Source of the DNA: Shinisaurus crocodilurus
Taxonomy: Eukaryota; Chordata; Lepidosauria; Squamata; Shinisauridae
Assembly (NCBI GenBank): GCA_021292165.1
Contig: CM037880.1
Span: 180,627,085-180,691,084, forward strand
Direction of reading: 5' to 3'
Length of the DNA: 64,000 nucleotides
Every line of letters starts with the position of its first letter. Position 1 is the first letter of the stretch. Positions 29,261 to 41,834 of the stretch are shown in pieces. The notes beneath the pieces were generated by a model, which was not told where the DNA came from, searched no databases, and saw nothing but the letters and a program-made list of their open reading frames with translations. A program made the position numbers and the translations under genes.

Positions 29261-29383
29261 CAGGTGATAATCTCGATGTCAGGTGGTAATCTCGTTCTGC
29301 CTATGCAAAACCCAACAACCTTCTGTGCTTCCATTCTCCCATTATCCTCTGCAATCTGGCGTCATTATCACCACTCCATAGAG

Positions 29384-29519
29384 CAGGGCTCTTCAACCTT
29401 GGGTCCCCAGATGTTGCTGGCCTACAGCTCCCAGCATACCCAGCCAGCATGGCTAATGGCAAGGGATTCTGGGAGCTGTAGTCCAGCAACATCTGGGGAC
29501 CCAAGGTTGGAAAGCCCTG
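29384..29519. mobile_element. hAT-like palindromic MITE with perfect 8-bp TSD
   Basis: Termini CAGGGCTCTTCAACCTTGGG and CCCAAGGTTGGAAAGCCCTG. It is flanked by CCATAGAG on both sides (29,376-29,383 and 29,520-29,527). The inner arms GTTGCTGGCCTACAGCTCCC / GGGAGCTGTAGTCCAGCAAC pair. Best-preserved member of this family in the window. Copied at 30,090 by the tandem duplication. Confidence 0.92.
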
Positions 29520-29690
29520 CCATAGAGCTTCAGTGCAACAAGACTTGTTGAAATGAGTAGTGCTTACACCAAGCAACTATTGAAGTTCACATTGTTTGTG
29601 AAAATCTGAATATGAGAGCCACCTGATACTGAACAATTTTGTTCTCTTTTTGAATGCTATCATATAACACATTCTTGAACTTCCCAAGTG

Positions 29691-30396
29691 TTGAATAATT
29701 GAATAGAGATAAGAAGTAGTTAAGTATTTAAGTAGTTAAGTACTCAGCCGTTGGTAGAGGGATAAATCCCTGGAGAACCTTTCGAGAGCTGCTGGTCGCA
29801 ATGGCGGTCGAAAAGGAACTGAGGGAATGGGCGGGAACCGTGCTAGGAGCGAGCACCGTGGGGGAGGGGTTCCCGCCCATTTTGACTCAGCTAAAGAATC
29901 TTCCGAGACTGGCTCAGCGCAGGCGCAGAGCCCATATGTGTGATGCACAGAGACCACGAAGAAGAACAGGTGATAATCTCGATGTCAGGTGGTAATCTCG
30001 TTCTGCCTATGCAAAACCCAACAACCTTCTGTGCTTCCATTCTCCCATTATCCTCTGCAATCTGGCGTCATTATCACCACTCCATAGAGCAGGGCTCTTC
30101 AACCTTGGGTCCCCAGATGTTGCTGGCCTACAGCTCCCAGCATACCCAGCCAGCATGGCTAATGGCAAGGGATTCTGGGAGCTGTAGTCCAGCAACATCT
30201 GGGGACCCAAGGTTGGAAAGCCCTGCCATAGAGCTTCAGTGCAACAAGACTTGTTGAAATGAGTAGTGCTTACACCAAGCAACTATTGAAGTTCACATTG
30301 TTTGTGAAAATCTGAATATGAGAGCCACCTGATACTGAACAATTTTGTTCTCTTTTTGAATGCTATCATATAACACATTCTTGAACTTCCCAAGTG
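29691..30396. repeat. 706-bp tandem repeat, unit 2
   Basis: Identical, as far as I can read, to 28,985-29,690. It contains a second DIRS 5' terminus (29,794-29,966) with no element body attached. It ends ..CCCAAGTG, after which unique DNA starts. Confidence 0.95.
30090..30225. mobile_element. hAT-like palindromic MITE (tandem copy)
   Basis: Same element and same CCATAGAG target duplications as at 29,384, displaced by 706 bp. The shared target site proves that both come from one insertion. Confidence 0.92.
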
Positions 30397-30933
30397 TAAA
30401 TTAATTCTAAACACCAACTAGTATTCCTTGAGTAAGTCAGGTCTCCCAGTTAGAAAAAAAGTATTTGTCTCATCAAAATTCCCCTTACACACTACATAAA
30501 GAAGCTGTCAAGTTACTGAAATGTAAACTTAACTACTAAAATATTCAAGTGTAATGAACAGAGCAAGTAACACTTCTCAGAAGAGTTCAAACTTTGATAT
30601 AGCTAGAGTGTGTAAACATGTGATACCAGCATCAAAGGCAAGTGCGAACTCAAACATAAGCACCAAGGGATTTCCAGTATATTTTTCAAGTCCTACTATC
30701 ACTAGACATGGGGAACATTTGGCCAATACTGTTTCTAAAGCACCTGTTACTTTCACCACATGTGATTAAGATACTTGCAAATTATTATAATCTTATTATC
30801 TTTAAGAGGTCACATCTCCAAACATGGCCACTGCTTGCTGCTGCTTTAGCCAATCAGCTTTCACTAATCTGCACACTAATTCTTACTGTGCTTTGAGATT
30901 GACTGACATGGGACCAAAACAATGATAGCAACA
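30397..30933. other. Non-coding, nothing recognised
   Basis: AT-rich. Two overlapping open stretches on opposite strands near 30,554-30,769 have no family resemblance. Confidence 0.4.
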
Positions 30934-31095
30934 TAAAAAGCTGCCTTATACTGACTCAGATCTTGGGTCCATCTAGCCCAGTATTATCAACAATGAGTTT
31001 CAGGCATGAATATTTCCAGCACTACCTGGATTTGCCAGGCATTGAACCTGGATCCTCTGCATGCAAAGCATGTGCTCTAACTTTGTGCCACAGTG
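30934..31095 (-). mobile_element. tRNA-derived SINE (tRNA-Ala-like head)
   Basis: On the minus strand the head reads GTTAGAGCACATGCTTTGCA then CAGGTTCAATGCCTGGCAAA: a degenerate A box, the anticodon-loop-like CTTTGCATG of a tRNA-Ala, and a B box. The body ends at AGTATAAGGCAGCTTTTTAT. Promoter elements are mutated, so it is a fossil. Confidence 0.75.
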
Positions 31096-31210
31096 GTTCA
31101 AGCAAAAAGGGAAGAAATATATTTCTATTTGTTCCATCTACTCACCCTAAATTTGATTACCTCTAATTACTAAAAGTTAAACTTTTCAATTTCTGCATTT
31201 TCATTTTAAA

Positions 31211-31380
31211 GACCTGTGGCTCACGCTGGCTCAGCTTGTCTGAGTGTGGAAAGCTAAGCAGGGTCAGGCCTGGTTATTACTTGGATGGGAGACCCCTCCT
31301 CTAGTTTCCTGCATTGAGCAGGGGGTTGGACTCGATAGCCTTGTAGGCTCCTTCCAACTCTATGAAATCTATGAAATCTA
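31211..31380 (+). mobile_element. 5S rRNA-derived SINE with CR1-like tail
   Basis: ACCTGTGGCTCACGCTGGCT head, AAGCTAAGCAGGGTCAGGCC, ACTTGGATGGGAGACC, tail to TATGAAATCTATGAAATCTA. The terminal ATGAAATCT unit is doubled, showing the tail repeat. Confidence 0.95.
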
Positions 31381-32810
31381 AGTGATCATCATCATTTCTA
31401 TACTGCCCAATAGCCAAAGCTCTCTGGACAGTTCACAATAATTAAGACCCCAAAATACAACATAATAAAATCATAATATAAATGATTTTTTAATACACAC
31501 ACGCACACACTAAATACTAGGCCTCACTCCAAAATGGCTAAGACACTTTTATGACAGACAGAAGGCAAAGGTGTGGAACACATGCAGGTTTGGAATCCAC
31601 TTGATTAGAAGAATTTAAAAAAATGATGTCTTTTTCTCTCTGCCTCAAAATTCAGGATATGACACTTGCTCTCTCATAGGCAGCCAGAGCACTAGTCTCT
31701 GACACAGAGCAAGCCTAGATGTAGAATGCTAGGTTACAGAAGTTCAACAGTGCAATCCTGTGCATGTTTACGAAGTTCTACTCTGTCCAACAGGGCTTTC
31801 TCCTTAATAAGTGTGATTAGGACTGCAGTTTAAGGCTACAATTCCATACATACTTACCAGGGTGTAAGTCCAATGTGAGTCAGTGAAGATTACTTCTGAG
31901 TAAACATGCATGGAACTGCACTGAAAGTCAGCCTAGGATTTGTGTGTGTGTGTGGTAGAGGGATTTATAGTTGCAGCCATAATGTATTTTTGCTTACAGA
32001 ATACATTATAATACCACCTGTCATGATGCAAAACACTGGTATACTTTAACTACTCTCCCAGGAAAACCCTCAAGATCTATAGGGAGCTCATAATGCAACG
32101 AGATAAGTTGTTGCATTCTGCACCAATAGATATTCCAGACTCCTCACAGTATTTATTTACTTACTCTATTTATTAGTCAGCCAACAACAAATGTCCTCTG
32201 AACAATGTACAGAAGTAGTGCAGTAGCTAGCTACAGAACTGCAAGACCACAGATGAAGACACTAAATCCCTTCTCTTCAGATGCCACAGGGTGATGTCAG
32301 GGTGATGATAAAATGCAAGTCTGGTTACTGCTATTATCTTTAAATCCAGAAGTAGTTCACGGCCCAAAAAGCATATGCAGGTTATATGTTTGGGGGACCA
32401 GCACTGGGCTCACATCAGCAATCATCAGCTGACTATCTACTTCCGGAGTTGGAATTCCCAACCAATATGACCTCTGTTTTGTCTGGATTCAGCTTCAGTT
32501 TGTTCACTCAGACCCTAACAAGAGCTGCCAGCAACCAGCTACTATCCAAAAGAGCATTATTGAAAGCCAGAATTCTCATGAGCATATTCATTTCAAAACT
32601 CCATACAGCTTTTCCCAATGGTCTCATATAGGTCTTAAATTGTAAGGGAACAGAACTCTACAGAATACAAGACAAGCTCTGTGGTTTGAAGGAATAATCC
32701 TACTACATGACTATGTTATCCAGATAGGAAGAAATAGAGCCAACATGAGACCACATGGCTGACTTTGCAAATCTTATGCATCAGTCTATAAAATGTTATG
32801 AACTCCTTTA
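31381..32810. other. Non-coding with old repeat pieces
   Basis: 31,388-31,445 is the reverse of the GGGCGGTATAGA-type retroposon tail seen at 3,905. 31,750-31,925 holds the AGTAAACATGCA..GGAACTGCACTG repeat in two diverged pieces, related to those at 59,180 and 63,299. The rest is unassigned. No gene. Confidence 0.5.
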
Positions 32811-32938
32811 GCATTCCCCAACCTGGTGTCCTCCAGATGTGTTGGGCTACAACCCCATTATCTTCAGTAAGCATGGCTGGGGATGTGGTAGTTGTAGTAC
32901 AACTACACATTTGGAGGGTACCAGGCTGCTCTGTGCTA
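32811..32938. mobile_element. hAT-like palindromic MITE
   Basis: AGCATTCCCCAACCTGGTGT ... CTCCAGATGTGTTGGGCTAC ... GTAGTTGTAGTACAAC ... TTTGGAGGGTACCAGGCTG. Diverged member of the common family. Confidence 0.8.
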
Positions 32939-34977
32939 TCAGCAGACACCGAAAGGCTGCTCAGAGAGAATCATGTTGACTGCAGAACTACAACAGCATA
33001 CTTTGAACATCTTCACACGAGATACCCTAAATATTTCAAATTAAGACATGATTACTTACTTCCACTAGCTAGCTCAATGTACATATTCAGAGCAGCTAAA
33101 GGGGCAACCAGCACACAAGGACAGGTTTAATGTGGGGGTGCAAAGAGCTGGAGATAGGGATCATGATCTAGAGCAGGGCCGGGCAGACTTCAGGCTTGCA
33201 GGATCTACGGTACTTTGTTTTTCACTAGAACGCTAAGATCCACTAACCAGAACCAGGTGCAAAAGACACACACTTCAAATGATAGGATTCTTGAGCCCAG
33301 GAATTCATTTTGAGTACTGGAACTGAACAGAGCTCACTATTCTTCCACATAAAAATCCACTCCTGGTTTCTTCATTTCAACAGTATAGTTTAGGCAGGGA
33401 AGGAGAGGAGTCATTTTGTTGCTGCTATTGTTAAACAATTCAGAGTCAAAAATCCTTGCTGATCACCCAGACATCGACTAGTAGATCCAGATCTACCTTC
33501 TGTCAACTCCTGAACTAGAGACTGCTTATGCAAAGCTTTGCTAAATTCCATTTCCAAATAGTGTGTAAGTCCATAGTTCTAGAACTAGGAATCAAATGCT
33601 TATTCTGCAGATAATTTCACATTTTTTTAACCTACTGCAGGGAGAGACTGTTGTTACCATCATGGGTGATCTTTTGCCTTTGTTGTGCCCCACCCAGCTG
33701 CTTGGGAACCTTGTAAGGACTAGAGCTGTAGTTTGGGAGGCAATGCTGTAAGGGAAACTGTTGGAAAAGCCCACCCTTGATGTTAACATTCACTCTGCTT
33801 CACCCATCTGCCTCTGCACAGGGTCACTCCAGCTCTCTCTGTATCTTGGGGGATTGGGTTTTGCTTTTAGGCATAAGGAAGGATGTGTTTGGATTTTTAT
33901 TCTTTTTAGTTTTAAATATGTTATAGGGATACTGCTGCTTTACATTTGTATGTTGTATTTTATTATATTGTTTACATTTTGTATTTGTATCAATCTTTAT
34001 AAGCTGCTTTGGGGGCTATTTTGGCCAACAGGCAGCACAGAAATAAACAATAATATAAAACATAACAAAATCTTGTGCAGGGAGCTTTCCCCCAATATAA
34101 ATTTAAGGTTACAAAGAAATTCCACAAAAATAATGCTGTAGAAGTTTGTGGACAAAACCAACATAATCATTTTTAATAATTGTTTCAACTGATCATCGGT
34201 TTAAACTCACTGCCTTCATTAAGCCTACTGCTCTTTCATTTTTGCATTTTCTGCACATTTTAACTGGGGTGAAGATTGCATAGTACTTTGAGACTACAGT
34301 CTTAGTGTTCTTATGATAGTCACTGAAACAAGTGCCTGAAAGCATTCCTCTGTGGGACACGTACAGACATGGCCAAAATGCACTGATTTGTCTCAGAACA
34401 GATGTTTACAGGAATTAAACTAAGCACAGTACAGGCTTCAGCACGAATTGGGTTTTTTGTTGTTGTTTAAAAAAAATGTATCTGAAGTGAGCCCCATTCT
34501 TAAATAGATGATTTAGAAATCAAGAGGGAAAAAAACTTTTGAAACCACAGCATTAATTAGCCAGAGTTAATGTGCATTTTCCACACTTCCTGACAGCTGA
34601 ATGAAAATTCTGATTAAAACACAGTTGGGGCAGAGGGGTGAAACTATCTGAGTCATAAACAGAAGAGAACATATAGGGCTCATTCTCACATTACGCTAAG
34701 CCACCCTGTGAATAAGCCACGCTGGGTTGGTTGTTCGCTGAATCCACGGTACGCCTGTGGCTTGTTCTCCCCATCCTCCTTCAGTCCTCTGGCTGGCTCG
34801 GGCACGTATCCCCAGTGTCCTTCGTGGCACAACCTGCCTTGTCTTCCCCTCCCCACTCTGATTGCTACCCCTTTTCATTAGCCACCAGTTTTTGTTTTTT
34901 TGGAGCCTCAAAAAAGCACAATTGGGGTCGTTGTTTTTTTTCCAACCCCTGAAAATTGTGCAACCGTGTTTGTGATT
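32939..34977. other. Non-coding, ~2 kb
   Basis: Mostly unassigned. 33,955-34,060 (TATAAGCTGCTTTGGGGG ... CAGAAATAAACAATAA) is an old retroposon 3' tail. 34,690-34,770 has mirrored TAAGCCAC..GTGGCTT segments like a MITE end. No host exon seen. Confidence 0.45.
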
Positions 34978-35566
34978 TACTACTACTACTACTACTACTA
35001 CTACTGTCGGTCTTTCCCAAAACTCATTGGCACATCTTTAAAAAACTAACTTTTCTTTTCTGGTCCTCTACTATACCCTTCCCCTTCCGCCCCCAGTTAA
35101 GTCTCTGGAGATGAAAGCTTTATTAACATTTATACTTTGGGGAAACTAGAACAGTTTATGCTACAGATGTAACATTTAATCTATTAATTGTTTACATAAA
35201 AAAATCTTTTGATTGTTCAAAAAGGTTCCCATGATTAACTGGGCTGTACATTTATTTAAAATGTTTTAACTTGTATTAAAAATAAGTACTTACACAAAAC
35301 TGGTGGCCATCACTGCATCTTGTTGAAGTGAATTCCACAGGTTAACTATGTGCTGCGTGAAGAAGGGGAAGGGGGTAGTAGAGGACCAGGAAAAAAAGTT
35401 AATTTTTTTAAAAGTGTGCCAATGAGTTTTGGGTACAAGCTCTGTCAAGAATCTGATTTGCGATTCCCTTTCTCAGCTTGACCTGGGAACCCTCTTCTCT
35501 TGACATAAGGCATAAGCAGATCTCCAGCCAAGAGAGAAAGAAAATATATCAGGAGGGAAAGAAATA

Positions 35567-35741
35567 GATTTCATAGATTTCATAGATCATAGAGTTGGAA
35601 GGAGCCTACAAGGCTATCAAGTCCAACCCCCTGCTCAATGCAGGAAACTAGAGGAGGGGTCTCCCATCCAAGTAACAACCAGGCCTGAGCCTGTTAGCTT
35701 TCCACGCTCAGACAAGCTGAGCTAGCATAAGCCACAGGCCT
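35567..35741 (-). mobile_element. 5S rRNA-derived SINE (copy-2 equivalent of 584)
   Basis: Same insertion as 584-758, carried by the 9-kb duplication. Confidence 0.9.
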
Positions 35742-36343
35742 GTGTGTAAATGACATAACAAAGTCAAGAATGACATAACAAAGTCAAGAATCCAAATGAT
35801 CAAAGGACTGCAAATTAATTTTAAAACCAAACCTCCATAAAATATCATAGGTTGTAGTAAATATCATTCTTCAGATTCAATGGTGTGAACATATTATTCA
35901 TGATCATTAGATGGAAACATCTACATGTATTCTCTTTGCAAGTAATTATTCAAAAGCTAAACAACAAGTCCAGTTATCTCCCACAGTCTTGTAGATGTAT
36001 TTCTATGGTAAACAGTACAAGAACCCAGCCAGTTGTGTATCATTCTCTACAGGCCAATTTATTTATTATTTTATTTAAATACATTTATGAATCACAACCT
36101 CTGCCTAACAGGTGCCCGGGTGGCATACAATAAATATACCATTAAAAACTTCACATCATAAAATAAGCACAGGAGAAAACCTTAAAATTAAATTAAAGTA
36201 CATTAAATTTAAAAATAATGTACTGACTATGCAATATATGATCAAATAAAACATAATTAATAGTCTATTGTCAGTGTCCCATTCATCTATGTGAACATTT
36301 GCCTAGGACAAGCACAAAGCTATTGATACCAGAAACACTGAAA

Positions 36344-36468
36344 CAGGGTTGGGGAACCTGTGCCCCTCCAGATCCTGTTGGACTCCAAGTGCCATCAGCG
36401 TCAGACAGCATGGCTAATGGGAGCTGTAGCCTAGCAACATCTGGAGGGCCACAGGTTCCCCAGCCCTG
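36344..36468. mobile_element. hAT-like palindromic MITE (copy-2 equivalent of 1,361)
   Basis: Same termini and same flanks as 1,361-1,485. Confidence 0.8.
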
Positions 36469-37186
36469 CTAAAACAAGATTTTAGTAAACATTTCTTTAT
36501 ACAATTGTATATACACCACCTTTCATCTCTCAAAGAGTGGCCCTAATATGTGTGTGTGTGTGTGTGTGTGTGTATACATGTGTATACGTGCACACGTGTA
36601 TACAAACATTCATACAAAGACAAAGAGCATTAAAACATTCCAGCAGCAGAGGACATAGGAACATACTAACAGCAGAAAGTGATGAAAACTAACTGAATGT
36701 TTGGCAAAATGACAATGTTTTCACCATTTGCCTAAAAACCTGAAGAGAAGGGGCCAAACTGGGGATGCACAACCTGGGTGCTATCACCTAAAAGATTGTG
36801 CCCCACATCCCAGCCAAATACACCTCTGAAGTCAATGAGATGTGGAGCAAAGCATCAGATGATAATTGTAGTGGGCAGGTAGATTCATAAGGGAAGACAC
36901 AGTCCTTCAAATATCTGGTCCCAAGCTGTTTAGGGCTTTACAGGCACTTTCAACTCTGAGCCCAGAAACATATTGGACACCAGCACAGATGAGAGAGAAC
37001 TACAGTCTGAAGCTGCATGCCTCAGACAGCATCCTGGCAGCATTTTCTGACAGCTGCAGTTTACAAACATTTTCCAAGGAACCTTGGACCAATTTTAGGC
37101 AACTTCTTCTCACCCAGCAGCCCCCTGACCCTTGGAGAGATTTTTTGGCTGTCACAAGTGGTTGCAGGAGAGGAGGGAATAGGAAG

Positions 37187-37393
37187 GACAGGTTGCTTAT
37201 CTGTAACTGTGGTTCTGAGAGTGGTCATTTCTGTAATCACACATATGGGCTCTGTGCCTGTGCAGAACATCATTTGGAAAATTCTACAGCAGAGTGATTT
37301 TTCTGAGAGCCATCTCTCCCTTGCCACTGTGTATGCCCATGGGCATGGCCCGCCATTCCCTCTCAGTTCCTTTTTGTCTGCTGCCATATTAAA
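37187..37393 (-). mobile_element. Solo DIRS left end (copy-2 equivalent of 2,204)
   Basis: GACAGGTTGCTTATCTGTAA start and CACACATATGGGCTCTG, as at 2,204. Confidence 0.8.
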
Positions 37394-38455
37394 AACATTA
37401 TCTGGCTCTTGAGATTGTCTCAGGTCTTTGGAGCTTGCTGATTCTTATGTTTCAGTTGCTTTGAAGCAAGCTTAATCCACATGTTTGGGACCAGTGGCAG
37501 AAACATGTTTAAAGTTGGTGCAGTCATATTTAACATTCCTATTGTTTCCAGGCAATATTTTGATCCCTATATTAGGTATAAAATACCATGTTTCATAGCA
37601 CACAGCTATCCTAAATGAGATTACCTGAAGAGACATAACTTTATGAAAATCTCAAAGCAATATTTGCTAATGTATTATTAATATGCTCTAAGCTTGCTGC
37701 ATATATTATAGAACTAAGCAAAAAACTACATTTTTATGCTTATCTACCAGTGATATATCATCTTAAGAGACGGTTCAGATGCTAAATCCAAATCATGGTT
37801 TGTTATGATGTATGAACAGCATCCAAGAAACCTGTGAGTGGCCAAAAAACCAGTATCTGAAACCTCACGGGTATCATGACTCAGGGTTCCAATTCCCCTC
37901 CTCAGGAGAAGAAGCTTCCATTATAGACCTCTCAGCCCAAAAGAGGATGTGACCAAGGAAGCACTTTCTCACCTCAGGGCCCTCAGCCCTAAAGGAGCCC
38001 ATAGGACCAGCACCCTTGCATTGCCATCCTCAGATTCCAAGGGCTCCAGTTCTGAAGTCGCCCCCACACCCTAGTTGCCTCCATGTCATTGCAATCAAAG
38101 GTTTCAAAAACAAGCACAGACCCATTAAGGGAGAAGGTGTCATGCAGTGTTTGGAAGATGTAGCAGCCTCTAGGAAGCCCACATTTGGGCTTAACTATCC
38201 CAAATGTGGTCTTCCACCCTGGAAGACCACATTTGGGATAGTATCGGGAGACTTTCATGGAAGTTAGGAAAAGACAAGAAGCCACACAAACAATAGTTTA
38301 CTTTCCCACACAAATCATGGTTTGCACTAACTGTACTTTAGATTCCAAACCATGGTTTGATGTTACATCAGAACCAAGCCAAAGAGAAATTTGTACTGCA
38401 ATGGATTGGTAAATCAAGATTAGAACTGTTTTGGAGCAAGAGCTCCTTAAAGTCT

Positions 38456-38623
38456 GACTGGGTTCATACAACACGATAAGCCATGGTGGCTTATAAGCCA
38501 TGCTTGTTTCAGAGTGGCTTGTCATGTCATGGTTAACAAACCATGTTGTTGGGTTCAGACAACATGACAAGCCTCTCTGAAACAAGCATGGATAATAAAC
38601 CACCATGTTGTGTGAACCCAGTC
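38456..38623. mobile_element. Palindromic MITE with GACTGGGTTCA ends (copy-2 equivalent of 3,473)
   Basis: Same insertion as 3,473-3,640. Confidence 0.85.
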
Positions 38624-38997
38624 CCTCTCTCTCTCAAACACCCCCCCCCCCATAACACTTCAATGTTTTTTCTCCTTCAGAAACAGAAAACTACATTCTA
38701 AAGAGCAGTTCTCAAACTTGGGACCCCACATGCTGTTGGCTTACAACTTGTATCATTCCCAGCCAGCATGGCCAATGGTCAGGGATGATGGGAGTTGTAA
38801 TCTAATAACATTTTGAGACCCAAGGTTGGGAAACACTGTTCTAAAGGAAAACATCTTGAAATATAACTTGGAGAAGAGTACTAATAGACATTGCTGTAAA
38901 CCGCCAGAGAGCTTCAGCTATTGGGCGGCATAGACATGAAATAAATAATAATGATGCTGATGATAATAATAGTAGTAGTAATAGCAGCAGCAGCAGC

Positions 38998-39033
<36 letters not shown>

Positions 39034-41009
39034 TTTATATTTTAGTATTGTCATTTTATATGTTTATCCAAAGTGAAATTTACCACTTAAAAATGCTAAA
39101 TTTTAAAAATTGGAATCATTCTCAGGAATTAATATTAAAACAGAACATACTACACAAAAACACACACATACATTCTTGCACAGGTACCTGGATTCAGACT
39201 TTTAAGAACCTTCCTAGTGGTATCTTTCTGCTTAAGCATATTGAAGATACAAGGACTAAATCAGCCTTAATTAAGATTTTTCTCAGATTTACATCCCATT
39301 GCTTTTGTAGAGTTCATAGTATCTATTCTACTTTCATCATCACACTCTTTGAACTTAGGCCAGCAACACCTCACAAAGTAAAAACACTGTCAACACTTTC
39401 TAAGGGTTTGATAGACTAGCTGCAATCTCTGTGCAACACAACTCAGGTAAAGAAATAATGAGAGAGTTCATAATTCAGGTCAAGTAGTAATTAGCAAGGT
39501 TTGTTCACATATTAATAATGAGATATATAAGAGCTAGTAGTTTTGAAGGCACAGGGTAATGTACACTATTTTCCAAAGTAGGGCAAGTACTCTGTGCCAT
39601 TACAATTTACCAGTATATGTTAGAAAGGAAAAAAAGCAGTGCAGCTGGTGACCTAACAATTTGGCAGCATGCTTTAACCATCAACGATGATCGATGCCTC
39701 AATTAGACCAAATTCTTCTGCCTTCTTTGCCCCTCATTTCCATCTTTAAAGTATCAAGAAATGAACACATACAGAATTGTCTGGTATACTCATTAGTATT
39801 GTTTTCATTTTATACAGGACAGGTTACCCCCCTCCCCATGCAGGATGATACAGTCAATTTAGTAGAATGCATTTTATTTCTGTTAAAGGGAGTAAAACCA
39901 GATTTTACACCTACTATGTCTACTGTGATTGGAAGAAGGTTGGGTGTCAAAACCTGTCCTGTAATAATTCCGATACCAATAGCTTTGCGTGGGCAGAGTA
40001 TGCAGCAATAGTCTGCAACCTGTTAGCAGCAGCACTTTAGCATCGAGTCTACTTCAGCAAGCTACAAATGGAACTGTTAAAAACAATCAACAATTAGGAA
40101 AAAAAAAAACCCAAAGCCTGCGTCAATGCAAAGTTCAACCACAAGAAACCATTGATTTATGTGTTCTCAAATTAAGTTTTGCATCTTCAGATGTTACTAG
40201 ATTAAAGGACAATGTGTAGGTAATCATGCCAGAAGCTTGGGTTAACTTTTTCATTCTTGTTTAAAACCACAAGTATAGCAATGAGCAAGCACAAGTTTCA
40301 CTGCCCTGTTCATAATGCAGTGTGTGTGGAACTTGCAACCAGCAATAGGGCACAGCACAAATGGACTTTCTGTCACTATGCTGCTGGGGTTGGAAAAACA
40401 GAACACTTTCCTGAGGAAGAAGAATCTATAAGAAATAAGGAAAACTGGCTTAACCTTATTTCCTTGTCCAGGATAGCACGTAATCTGCATAGTTGAACTA
40501 TGTGGGGTGGAGCTTAGTCTCACAGTCCTCACAAAGTTGAATAGCTAGCATGAACTGCCTTGCAGCATAATTGCAAAACTCACTTGTCAGGGAGTATCGA
40601 GCGAGAGTATATCAATAAAAAGAGCAACCTGCATTTCTGGTGGCGTTAGATTTTACATCAACAGTTTGATGACACAATAACCTAGATAGACATTTACTGT
40701 AAATATTTAATAGAAAATGAAATTGAAAATGGTTAAGCTATTTTTACTTATTAAAAAACAGAACTAAATCTATAAACAATTCCATAGTTACACTTCGGGA
40801 AATATCTTTAGGATTCCATTATAATTCTGATTCAAGGTATGATTTTTACTACCACTGTAAAATAGTCAACTTAATACTCCTCTCCTTACTTTCTATATAC
40901 ACAAATATATACTATAGGAACAGAGAGATTTGTACACTAGCTTTATTTACACAAGAATACAAAAATGCTTCATGAGATCGGATTTTTATAAGAGAAGTAC
41001 TCATTATCC

Positions 41010-41183
41010 ATAGATTTTCATAGATCATAGAGTTGGAAGGAGCCTACAAGGCTATAGAGTCCAACCCCCTGCTCAATGCAGGAAACTAGAGGAGAGGTCT
41101 CCCATCCAAGTAATAACTAGGCTTGACCCTGCTTAGCTTTCCACGCTCAGACAAGCTGAGCCAGCATAAGCCACAGGCCTGAC
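41010..41183 (-). mobile_element. 5S rRNA-derived SINE (copy-2 equivalent of 6,032)
   Basis: Same insertion as 6,032-6,205. Confidence 0.92.
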
Positions 41184-41776
41184 CTACCGGTAGTTCAAAT
41201 TTAGATCCTACTTTGAAGATATTTAGTAGATAGTTTCAAGATAACAAACAGAATTACATTCATATTTTAAAATTAATTATGTGCCATTTATTTCAATTTT
41301 TGAAGAAAAAAGCATGAACATTGATTAAATAAATGTAAACATAAAATTGTAAAGGAGACACAGATTTGCACGACCTCTAAATATACAGAGGAAATCTATG
41401 GCGAAAGGAGAGAAAGAAAGGTGCACTGCAAGTTGTATCACATTGGCCCCAGAAAATTGCCCATTACTTGCAGATCCAGAAGATGGTTGTGTTGAATCAA
41501 AAGAAACAGTCACAATTATAAAACTTTTTACGCAAGCAAGGGAAAGAAAACACCACAAGTTATTTCTTCTTGTTCTTAATAGTAGAAAGGGAAGTACCTC
41601 AGGCTGGCCACTATTTCAGACAATTAATAAAATTGTCTGAAAATAAAATAGTAACAAGAAATCAACTGGCAGGAAAAATGCCACCTTTTAGAAAGATGAT
41701 TCTCTCAAGCAAATGAATATACATTACAAGGATAGGAAACAGCATGAAAACCCACCAAAGGTGCCCAAAGTGAGCC

Positions 41777-41834
<58 letters not shown>

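Larger units (their letters stand above)
28985..29690. repeat. 706-bp tandem repeat, unit 1
   Basis: Covers the DIRS-A leader from TTGAATAATTGAATAGAG, the whole right terminal repeat, and 430 bp of flank including a hAT-like MITE. It is followed directly by an apparently identical unit (29,691-30,396). Offsets of all shared landmarks are exactly 706. The junction cuts inside the element, so this is a duplication after insertion, not two elements. Confidence 0.95.

Noticed and set aside
30934..31095. Functional tRNA gene
   Set aside because: A and B boxes are degenerate, no cloverleaf acceptor stem can be formed, and a SINE body follows.
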